Shown here one piece after another: positions 46,321-55,008 of a stretch of 64,000 nt of DNA. Source of the DNA: Armigeres subalbatus. Its lineage: Eukaryota > Arthropoda > Insecta > Diptera > Culicidae. The stretch lies in NCBI RefSeq assembly GCF_024139115.2, contig NC_085141.1, positions 42,467,065 to 42,531,064 of the forward strand. The letters run 5' to 3'. Each line of letters opens with the position of its first letter. Position 1 is the stretch's first letter. Below the pieces are notes generated by a model. It searched no databases, was not told the DNA's origin, and saw only the letters and a program-made list of their open reading frames with translations. Position numbers and translations under genes: made by a program.

Positions 46321-46658
46321 TCCTGGCCGACACCGTCCGCCCATCTACAGTTAAGTTAGGTGAATACCTACCTAGCCTCCACCGTTAACATGCGCTAGAC
46401 CGTATTTTGACGTAGGACTTACGTCTCTCTTTACTATACCGGGTGTCATTTCAAAATATTCAAATCGACCGCGTTACGCTGTGTTGAAAGATTTTAAACG
46501 TTGATAGCGTTCGTCTCAGTGGACGAATTTCTGCGGTAAGCCCCTCAATCGACAGATTTCAAGTATGCCTTTCATGTCCATGCTTGATATGACCCGAAAA
46601 ACTTGTTTCAATAGGCATGAAACTGTTTTCAATGAAAAACATTGAGATCAAGGGAACC
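46321..46658. other. Unassigned sequence upstream of promoter-like motifs
   Basis: Contains ACGTAGGACTTACGT (a short dyad) near 46421. No gene recognised. Confidence 0.35.
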
Positions 46659-46694
46659 TATAAATATGGGTACCGCATAATTCTTGCATCATTC
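46659..46694 (+). promoter_or_regulatory. Candidate core promoter 1 (TATAAATA + TCATTC)
   Basis: TATAAATA at 46659-46666 is followed 32 bp later by a TCATTC initiator (A at 46691), the spacing and initiator type used by insect histone genes (YYATTC). No coding sequence follows that can be recognised. Confidence 0.35.
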
Positions 46695-46759
46695 CATTAC
46701 CACGTTCTGATTGGTGCAGACACCAGCAAATGAGCAGCCGCTGGGTCTGCCGAGAAGCC

Positions 46760-46794
46760 ATAAAATAGCGCAACGCGGTTTTTTCCTTTCATTC
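46760..46794 (+). promoter_or_regulatory. Candidate core promoter 2 (ATAAAATA + TCATTC)
   Basis: ATAAAATA at 46760-46767 and TCATTC with A at 46791, about 30 bp apart. Inverted CCAAT (GATTGG) lies upstream near 46720. The downstream frame is not recognised. Confidence 0.3.
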
Positions 46795-47640
46795 TGACCG
46801 GGACAAGCGAAGCAACCACATCATCGATTGAACAGCACTCACACCAGGGAATGAAGTCTGCACCGACCGCATTTTCGGCTCGACACCATCGAAGCAGTCC
46901 ACCCTACAGACCCGACAAAGCAGCAATGCTGAGCAGATACCGGCAGCAGCAGCAGAGTCGAGCCGAGACCGGCCGGCATCGGTGATGAGCCGAGACAGGC
47001 TGAAGAAAAGCCACATGATGCAGCATGTATGTCCAAAAAACATGCGGTTCTTCAGAGAACCAATAATAGAGATCAATATCATTCGGGATAGAAATTGTAC
47101 TCCAATATTCTAGAGATAAAATTTTATGCGTGATTTTCATAAATAGCGACTTCGGTTGACCATGCCTAAAAAAAACATAAGATGTCCAAATCTCTCACAT
47201 AATATTTGGATATTTGGATTAAAAAAAACAGCTCAAACATTAATAAACTATCAATCGATTTTTCATCAAATGTTGGATTTTTTGGCATTGATCAAGAAAT
47301 ATCTAGATAAACATTGTTTGATACTGACCGCACACAAAGTGAACGTGACTGAATGATCGTCCCATGTTACCAATTCTAAATCTTATCACCCGAAAACCCA
47401 TGTCAGGGTGTTTCCTTCCATCTACTACTAACAATGTTGTCTCAGAAAAGAACACGTACTTCTCACCTGAACTGCAATTCTAAGCTCGCTTGCCCGGCTT
47501 ATTGGCCTGTATCAAGCGAAAAGTCCCGTTAGGAAATAGACGCCAGCAGCGAGCAACAAGCGTAAAAAAGAAGAAGTCCTTCTCGAACGCGTTGATGATG
47601 ATGACGCTTTGGCTTACAAAGAAGCGGGATACAAGACACT
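46795..47640. other. Intergenic, no gene recognised
   Basis: 46900-46990 is GC-rich with a CAG run (GGCAGCAGCAGCAG). The rest is AT-rich. No domain is seen in any frame. Confidence 0.35.
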
Positions 47641-47643
47641 GGC

Positions 47644-47725
47644 TGATTGGCCCACCAATTGGGAAGCAGAGAAGATTCAAAATAAGGTATAAAAGAAAAG
47701 TGCATTCGCACGCAGAGCATTCAGT
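47644..47725 (+). promoter_or_regulatory. Candidate histone-type promoter (CCAAT pair, TATAAAAG, CATTCAG)
   Basis: GATTGG and CCAAT lie at 47645-47659, TATAAAAG at 47688-47695 and the initiator GCATTCAG with A at 47719, 31 bp from the TATA box. The set resembles insect histone promoters. A histone-like stem-loop follows 80 bp downstream without a histone coding region between. Confidence 0.4.
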
Positions 47726-47804
47726 CTTTTTTATACCACCACTAGAAATTCGCGGTTATTTGAAAAGATCGTTTTCTTACCTTTTGGACTTAGCCGAAGC
47801 AAAC

Positions 47805-47820
47805 AGCCTTTTTCAAGGCT
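47805..47820 (+). terminator. Histone-like 3' stem-loop
   Basis: AGCCTT, loop TTTC, AAGGCT: a 6-bp stem with a 4-nt TTTC loop, preceded by AAAC. It fits the histone mRNA end consensus except that the first G is A. A purine-rich TAAGAG follows, where the downstream element would be. By itself the motif is short and may be chance. Confidence 0.35.
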
Positions 47821-47949
47821 CTAAGAGTTATAAATAATGTTCTCCTTCAGTCGCTATCGCACGGATTAGGAGGCCCTACATCCCCTGCTGGGCCAACTTG
47901 TGGCTTATTTCAGGCAGTCCTTCAGTGGGAAGGTTGCCACTGTCGAGGC

Positions 47950-48317
47950 TAATCAGGGGGAGAAGGTGGAGCACGAAATCCCTACCCCAACATGTGCGAC
48001 ATCTGGATTTGGTTCTAAACTGTAAACAACAGTGTTAATTCTCTACCACCTTTTTATTATGGCGAGGCAATTTTTATGCACACTTTTGTTTTCGATATTT
48101 TGACAAAATTAAACACTCAATCATGCAGCAATATAACGATGTGGTATGCTTGAGATACCTGCTTGATTGTAGGGACTCGAAAAAGAATTTATTTGCAGTA
48201 ACTAACCGAAAATAAAAATGTTCACATAAACGATTGCGCCCTAACACCGGTTCTAAGCTTCGATGCAGAGTACACGAGCTTTGTTCGCCAGTGACAGGCG
48301 TATGAGGCCCTTGAGGC
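47950..48317 (-). repeat. Copy A of a ~370-bp duplicated 3' exon end and UTR
   Basis: About 97% identical to 52510-52876 in the same orientation. The minus strand reads the C-terminal codons (LKGLIRLSLANKARVLCIEA then TAG at 48250) followed by a UTR with AAATAAA near 48190. Homology ends at 48317, so this copy lacks the exon start. Preserved frame suggests a duplicated gene tail. Confidence 0.6.
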
Positions 48318-48637
48318 TAATATTCCGTGACCGGACAGATACTTCCTTAATTGTTTTTGATGATTCTTGTTCGAGGTAGATTTAATTTCTGTGTCGGTTT
48401 GATGAGAAGATTTTGCCAAGGAATGGTATGCAACGCCGATTATTTATCCAAAATAGCTGATGTGAGAAATTTGGACATATTATGTATCTTAAAGGCATGG
48501 TCAAGTCAAGTCCTACGTCCACTTAGCGGTTATGTCACAGACATTACCCACTGTTCGTTTTTTTTTGTAATTTTCAATTGTTCTGATTTCGAAATTTTTT
48601 TGATGTTGATTAATAATAGAAACTTCAATGCATGTTT
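48318..48637. other. Unassigned flank of the RTE insertion
   Basis: AT-rich; no feature except the left copy of the RTE target duplication TTCAATGCATGTTT at 48624-48637. Confidence 0.4.
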
Positions 48638-48818
48638 GGTGGGATGTGGTGGGGTTTGACAGTGGGCCCTGTTAAACATCTATAAAAATCTGAATGTATC
48701 CGCAAGTAGGCCCCACCAAAGCGACCGTGTGCCGCTCAAAGCGCACAAGCCCAAGTCCTGGTGTTAGGTGGGACGCTAAACAGCCCTGACACGACGGCCC
48801 CCCAAAGAGACAGGAGGT

Positions 48819-49451
48819 TTGCGCAGGCCCAATAAGCCGCCTAGAAAACCAATCATTACGAACAATATAAGAGATAATGCGACTCGATATAATCGGCAAA
48901 GACCTAGGCGACGAATACAGAATCACGATTGGAAGCTTGGAACATGGAATTGCAAGTCGCTAGGTTTCGCAGGTTGCGATAGGATGATCTACGATGAATT
49001 ACATCCCCGCAACTTCGACGTCGTGGCGCTGCAGGAGATTTGCTGGACAGGACAGAAAGTGTGGAAAAGCGGGCATCGAGCGGCTACCTTCTACCAAAGC
49101 TGTGGCACCACCAACGAGCTGGGAACCGGCTTCATAGTGCTGGGTAAGATGCGCCAACGCGTGATTGGGTGGCAGCCAATCAACGCAAGGATGTGCAAGC
49201 TGAGGATTAGAGGCCGTTTCTTCAACTATAGCATCATCAACGTGCACTGCCCACACGAAGGGAGACCCGACGACGAGAAAGAAGCGTTCTACGCACAGCT
49301 GGAGCAGACATACGATGGATGCCCACTGCGGGACGTTAAAATCGTCATCGGTGACATGAACGCACAGGTAGGAAGGAGGAAATGTATAGACCGGTCATCG
49401 GACCGGATAGTCTGCACACCGTATCGAATGACAACGGCCAACGATGCATAA
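48819..49451 (+). pseudogene. RTE endonuclease domain
   Basis: The frame covers the apurinic-type endonuclease: WKLGTWNCKSL (Asn motif), DVVALQEICWTG (Glu motif), GTGFIVLGKMRQRV and VIGDMNAQVG (D-x-N motif). The terminal SDHYLVAV (S-D-H) is in the next frame (49382-49930), after the 1-bp deletion near 49371. This enzyme nicks target DNA to prime reverse transcription. Confidence 0.85.
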
Positions 49452-50166
49452 ACTTCGCAGCCTCCCGCGGAATGGTAGTCCGAAGCACCTTCTTTCCCCG
49501 CAAAAATATCCACAAGGCCACATGGAAATCACCTAACCAAGAAACGGAAAACCAAATCGACCACGTTCTAATCGACGGTAAATTCTTCTCCGACATCACG
49601 AACGTCCGCACTTACCGCAGTGCGAATATTGAATCCGACCACTACCTCGTTGCAGTATGCCTGCGCTCAAAACTCTCGACGGTGTACAACACGCGTCGAA
49701 GTCGGACGCCGCGGCTTAATATCGGGCGGCTACGAGACGGTAGACTAGCCCAAGAATACGCGCAGCAGCTGGAAGTGGCACTCCCAACGGAAGAGCAGCT
49801 AGGCGCAGCGTCTCTTGAAGATGGCTGGAGAGATATTCGATCCGCCATTGGTAGCACCGCAACCGCTGCACTTGGCACGGTGCCCCGGATCAGAGAAACG
49901 ACTGGTATGACGGCGAATGTGAGCAGTTAGTGGAAGAGAAGAATGCAGCATGGGCGAGATTGCTGCAACACCGCACGAGGGCGAACGAGGCACGATATAA
50001 ACAGGCGCGGAACAGACAAAACTCGATTTTCCGGAGGAAAAAGCGCCAGCAGGAAGATCGAGACCGTGAAGAAACGGAGCAACTGTACCGCGCTAATAAC
50101 ACACGAAAGTTCTATGAGAAGTTAAACCGTTCACGTAAGGGCCACGTGCCACAGCCTGATATGTAA

Positions 50167-51849
50167 AGACATAAACGGAACCTTCTTACGAACGAGCGTG
50201 AGGTGATCCAAAGGTGGCGGCAGCACTACGAAGAACGCCTGAATGGCGATGTGGCAGACGAAGATGGCGGTATGGTGATGGACCTGGGAGAACGCGCGCA
50301 GGACATAATTTTCCTGGCTCCGGATCTCCAGGAAATCCAGGAGGAGATTGGCCGGCTGAAGAACAACAAAGCCCCTGGGGTTGACCAACTACCAGGAGAG
50401 CTATTTAAACACGGTGGTGAGGCACTGGCTAGAGCGCTGCACTGGGTCATTACCAAGATTTGGGAGGAGGAAGTTTTGCCGCAGGAGTGGATGGAAACGT
50501 GTCCCATCTACAAAAAGGGCGATAAGCTGGATTGTAGCAACTACCGCGCAATCACATTGCTGAACGCCGCCTACAAGGTACTCTCCCAAATTTTATGCCG
50601 TCGACTAGCACCAACTGCAAGAGAGTTCGTGGGGCAGTACCAGGCGGGTTTTATGGGCGAACGCTCCACCACGGACCAGGTGTTCGCCATTCGCCAAGTA
50701 CTGCAGAAATGCCTCGAATACAACGTGCCCACACATCATCTATTCATCGACTTCAAAGTCGCATATGATACAATCGATCGGGACCAGCTATGGCAGCTAA
50801 TGCACGAACACGGTTTTCCGGATAAACTGATACGGTTGATCAAGGCGACGATGGATCGGGTGATGTGCGTAGTTCGAGTTTCAGGGGCATTCTCGAGTCC
50901 CTTCGAAACCCGCAGAGGGTTACGGCAAGGTGATGGTCTTTCGTGTTTGCTATTCAACATCGCTTTGGAAGAGGTAATACGAAGAGCAGGGATTAACACG
51001 AGTGGTACAATTTTCAATAAGTCCGTCCAGCTATTTGGTTTCGCCGACGACATAGATATTATGGCACGTAACTTTGAGAAGATGGAGGAAGCCTACATCA
51101 GACTGAAGAGGGAAGCTAAGCGGATCGGACTAGTCATCAACACGTCGAAGACGAAGTACATGATAGGAAGAGGTTCAAGAGAAGACAATGTGAGCCACCC
51201 ACCGCGAGTTTGCATTGGTGGTGACGAAATCGAGGTGGTAGAAGAATTTGTGTACTTGGGCTCACTGGTGACTGCCGAAAATGACACCAGCAGAGAAATT
51301 CGGAGACGCATAGTGGCTGGAAATCGTACGTACTTTGGACTCCGCAAGACGCTCCGATCGAATAGAGTTCGCCGCCGTACCAAACTGACAATCTACAAAA
51401 CGCTCATTAGACCGGTAGTCCTCTACGGACACGAGACCTGGACGATGCTCGTGGAGGACCAACGCGCACTTGGAGTTTTCGAAAGGAAAGTGCTGCGTAC
51501 CATCTATGGTGGGGTGCAGATGGCGGACGGTACGTGGAGGAGGCGAATGAACCACGAATTGCATCAGCTGTTGGGAGAACCATCCATCGTTCACACCGTG
51601 AAAATCGGACGACTGCGATGGGCCGGGCACGTAGCCAGAATGTCGGACAGTAACCCGGTGAAAATGGTTCTCGACAACGATCCGACGGGCACAAGAAGGC
51701 GAGGTGCGCAGCGGGCAAGGTGGATCGATCAGGTGGAAGATGACTTGCGGACCCTCCGTAGACTGCGTGGTTGGCGACGTGTAGCCATGGACCGAGCCGA
51801 ATGGAGGAGACTCTTATATACCGCACAGGCCACTTCGGCCTTAGTCTGA
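50167..51849 (+). pseudogene. RTE reverse transcriptase and C-terminal region
   Basis: About 560 codons open to a TGA at 51847. Motifs: GVDQLPGELFKHGG, CPIYKKGDKLDCSNYRAI, HLFIDFKVAYDTIDR (K-A to K-V change), RRGLRQGDGLSCLLF, the catalytic FADDIDIM, then VLYGHETWT and GTRRRGAQRARWIDQ. The RT active site is intact, but the upstream frame is broken by a stop at 50164. The 3' tail starts right after the stop. Confidence 0.88.
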
Positions 51850-51879
51850 ATAAATAATAAATAAATTCAATGCATGTTT

Positions 51880-52009
51880 AAATGTGGTTTGAAGTAAATT
51901 TTCAAAACTCGACATATTATTAAAATTTATTGAAAACAGAGTAATTATTTGTTCCTCCATATTTTTGCTCGTATACCTTTAAAGAGTGAAATATTTGTAG
52001 TTTAGCATT
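51880..52009. other. Short AT-rich spacer
   Basis: Between the RTE target duplication and a SINE-like sequence; no feature. Confidence 0.4.
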
Positions 52010-52225
52010 TTTCCACAACTAACCTTATTCAGGGTCTCCAGTAGCCTTGCGAGTGAAGGCGTAGGATTGCCAATTCGCCGGAGATGGCGAATTCGATTCT
52101 CGGTCCGGTCTAGGATGTTTTCGGGTTGAAAACATTCTCGACTCTCTGGACATAATGTATCCATTATACTTGCCACACAAGATACATAATGAGGCATAGA
52201 AAAGCTCTCAATTAATAGCTGAGGA
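52010..52225 (+). repeat. tRNA-related SINE-like repeat, copy 1
   Basis: Contains a B box-like GCGAATTCGATTCTCGGTC and an upstream TAGCCTTGCGAGTGAAGG region that may hold the A box. The body (AGGATGTTTTCGGGT; TTGCCACACAAGATACAT; TAACTGAGGAA-type end) is shared with 62920-63360. Internal pol III promoter is inferred. Confidence 0.5.
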
Positions 52226-52509
52226 AATTAAAAACTGTTATTGCCCAAAACGTGTTTAAATCAATTTTAGAAAACAATATAGTGATTTTGAGCGACAACT
52301 AAAATTTGGTATGTAGAGGTTTAACAGAAAAGAGAGTTGACAGGAAAGGGAAAGTTAGTGGAGAAGAGTTGCGTTTGCTGAAACTAGACAAATGAAATAA
52401 TTATGATTAGTATGGTAGTTCCGGCATCCGGAGGGATGCTAATCCTTACATCACTAGATGTTTGATTCCACGCCTCTCTGTCAACCGGTATCTGTATCTC
52501 CGTCTACGC

Positions 52510-52811
52510 TGGCCAGGGGAGAATGCGGAGCACTGAATCCCTACCCCAACATGTGCGACATCTGGATTTGGTTCTAAACTGTAAACAACAGTGTTAATTC
52601 TCTACCACCTTTTCGTTGTGGCGAGGCAATTTTTATGCACACTTTTGTTTTCGATATTTTGTCAAAATTAAACACTAAATCATGCAGCAATATAACGATG
52701 TGGTATGCTTGAGATACCTGCTTGATTATAGGGACTCGAAAAAGAATTTATTTGCAGTAACTAACCGAATATAAAAATGTTCACTTAAACGATTGCGCCC
52801 TAACACCGGTT
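52510..52811 (-). repeat. Copy B of the duplicated 3' UTR
   Basis: About 97% identical to the copy at 47950-48250, same orientation, with the polyadenylation signal-like AAATAAA near 52750. It follows directly on the TAG of the candidate terminal exon at 52812-52932. Confidence 0.55.
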
Positions 52812-52932
52812 CTAAGCTTCGATGCAGAGTACACGAGCTTTGTTCGCCAGTGACAGGCGTATGAGGCCCTTGACGCTGGCAGTATCATCTATTTGTAAAC
52901 ATTGGTAAACATTATCTACAATTGCCGGTCCT
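52812..52932 (-). CDS. Candidate terminal exon of an unknown host gene (39 codons)
   Basis: Minus strand: an acceptor TTTTTGTTACAG precedes 121 nt encoding GPAIVDNVYQCLQIDD, then TASVKGLIRLSLANKARV, ending in LCIEA and TAG. A 90-bp GT-AG intron (53022-52933, donor GAG/GTAAGAG) joins it to a possible upstream exon in a matching phase. The upstream exon cannot be extended far because of a TGA. The same C-terminal codons recur in frame at copy A (48250-48320). No family is recognised. It could be a real small gene, a pseudogene or part of an unknown element. Confidence 0.35.
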
Positions 52933-53109
52933 CTGTAACAAAAATAATAGAGAGGCCTCCAACATTGGCCCTGGAATATTAGTGATTGTCTGTAACTACG
53001 GCTAGCTCAGGGCTACTCTTACCTCTGGTCGGCATCGCACGTTCTCGGGAAACCTCACAACTAGACCAGCGGACATAAACAACCAACAGAAGAGGACGAA
53101 ACAACAATT

Positions 53110-53401
53110 CTTCTTCTTCTTATTGGCATTACATGCCCACACTGGGACAGAGCCACCTCGCAGCTTAGTGTTCATTAAGCACTTCCACAGTTATTAACTG
53201 CGAGGTTTCTAAGCCAAGTTACCATTTTTGCATTCGTATATCATGAGGCTAACACGATGATACTTTTATGCCCAGGGAAGTCGAGACAATTTCCAATCCG
53301 AAAATTGCCTAGACCGGCACCGGGAATCGAACCCAGCCACCCTCAGCATGGTCTTGCTTTGTAGCTGCGCGTCTTACCGCACGGCTAAGGAGGGCCCCAG
53401 G
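53110..53401 (-). mobile_element. Feilai-type SINE
   Basis: About 290 bp with tRNA-related 5' end on the minus strand: A box region TAGCCGTGCGGTAAGACGCG and B box GGGTTCGATTCCCGG, followed by the body ending in (GAA)n. AACAACAATT flanks both ends (53100-53109 and 53402-53411). Matches the Feilai family known from Aedes aegypti by recall of its head and tail. Copied by LINE machinery; non-coding. Confidence 0.88.
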
Positions 53402-53411
53402 AACAACAATT

Positions 53412-54105
53412 ACAATTACAAATTCAGTTCAGTTTTTTTTATTTGTTTATTTTTTTTTATTTAGGGAGAAATTGGCAAGGGGTGGGTAGGTTGGGAGCAA
53501 AAGGGAAACGTTGCGGCCTTGCTGCATACGGTGGGGCCCTTCATATGCATGGGAGAGAGAGCTTTCACCGAAACATACCTTTCGTGCTATCGGAGAGGGG
53601 GTGGGCGTAGTCAGGGGACTGAAGAGAAGGCTAATACGCCTACCCACCATTCATTCAATATGGCGTACAATGTTTTTGCTTTAATTTCGTTTGATTCATG
53701 ATAACAAAACATCGGAGGTATCGACGAGCTATTTTTCGACATAAAGAAGCCATGCAGGCACAAAAGGCCCGATGTACTACCTCAACCAATTGCAAGTTTT
53801 CGCCACAAGAAATTAAATGACGATAATTAGCACTAACTGCGTACGAAATCAATCACCAAAAATGAGCGCTGAATTCGGGTATACTACCCAGAAACTGGGT
53901 ACCAAAAACAGAAGTACTAAAAGCGATGTTGGGTAGAGTGCCATCTTACAGCGGATGACAGGCGTTTCACCCTCCTGGGCGTAGTCAATACCGGTCGTGG
54001 TTGAGGATGATGTGGAGGTTGTCTCGTCGATCTCAGGATGCGCCGACCGCTGTCGTAGCGATTTCCCAGGGTAACCTTCGGTAAGGGATCGTGCTGGCTT
54101 TCCTA
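53412..54105. other. Intergenic, no gene recognised
   Basis: Short frames only. A T-rich patch at 53420-53470. Confidence 0.35.
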
Positions 54106-54340
54106 CACACTTAATTTTTTTTACCGGGATTTCAGCAAAAGTTGGACTTTTACCGAGAATCGCACAGCTGTGCCCCAGCAAACATGTTTTTTGCCGAGAT
54201 TTCTGTCAAAATTGCTGATAATCAGCAAATAATTTGCCGAAAATCAGCTAACAAACGCTATTTTTGCCGGAACATCAGTTATTTATTTTGCTGGCGTACG
54301 ACTGTGCGGATTTTTGCCGAGCTGCTATCATTTTCACCGG
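54106..54340. mobile_element. MITE family with CACACTTAATTTTTT end, partial copy
   Basis: Starts CACACTTAATTTTTTTTACC after TA, with repeated internal phrases CCGAGATTTC, AATCAGC and TTTGCCG. It shares the end and internal phrases with the complete 251-bp element at 63025. The right inverted end is not found, so this copy is truncated or diverged. Confidence 0.5.
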
Positions 54341-54375
54341 TCCTAGATCCAATGCTACTTCAATGACGAATGCTT

Positions 54376-55008
54376 CTAACACTGATGTGAAGCTAGGAAG
54401 AGTGGTGAACTTGATGCTTCTGCGGATGGCGATGCGATGGTGAAGTTGTCCGCTGCCTCCGTATTGAGTGGTGTACCCTTGAAAACGTGAGTGAATTCTG
54501 TGATGCTTGTCCTTAAATGGCGATCCAGACGGATGACAATGTGATCATGAAGACTAAAGTCTAGATCCTGCTTGAGATGGATTGCCACGTCGATTTCGTT
54601 GGTATGGAGAAACCCGATGAGCTCTTCACGTTTGCCCGCCAGCGAGCAGACGTTCCACAGTAGAGTTTTGATGGTCTACAGTAGAGCAGCCATATCTGAT
54701 GATAAATCGACCCACGTACGGATGTGCTCCTGTCTGTTTTGACATTTCTGTAGTGCGGAGACCATCTCGTCGAAGATCTCCGCATTAACTTCTCTAGATG
54801 CTGAAAGTCTCGATAATAAAGACAAAAAAAAACTCCACGCTGTATTTGTCTGGTAGCAGCTCTTCGATGTTGCCTTCTTCTTTTTCTTCTCCATCTTTTT
54901 GTGATCAGGTGAACTGTAGTGAACCGAATTATCTATGCAGTTACTGTCTAATAGCCAACGGGCCAAGAAAAAATAGGCCACCCGTGTGCTAGGCGAACCG
55001 GTGTCCAC
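54376..55008 (-). pseudogene. Jockey/I-like non-LTR remnant (ORF1 end and endonuclease start)
   Basis: Minus strand, across frameshifts: an ORF1 C-terminal helix-rich segment (ASREVNAEIFDEMVSALQKC; 54676-54790), then an endonuclease start TLLWNVCSLAGKREELIGFL with NEIDVAIHL and LHDHIVIRLDR (54470-54665). The N-W-N...E pattern is typical, but the catalytic Glu context is altered. The rest of the element is missing. Confidence 0.55.

Larger units (their letters stand above)
48638..51865 (+). mobile_element. Structurally complete RTE-clade retrotransposon with 14-bp target duplication
   Basis: About 3.2 kb from the 5' end (GGTGGGATGTGGTGGGG) to a 3' tail of AATAAATAATAAATAAA. TTCAATGCATGTTT flanks both ends (48624-48637 and 51866-51879). 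It encodes endonuclease then RT, as in RTE elements such as those of Aedes. Compared with the other copies here it carries 1-bp deletions near 49371 and near 49889, a net 3-bp loss around 50165-50180 with an in-frame stop (TAA at 50164) and a 6-bp deletion near 50495. It is recent but cannot make its full protein, so it was probably mobilised in trans or decayed soon after insertion. Confidence 0.93.

Noticed and set aside
47950..52876. Direct repeats as LTRs of a 4.9-kb element
   Set aside because: The repeats lack TG...CA ends, a PBS or polypurine tract and a target duplication, and the interior is mainly an independent RTE with its own duplications.
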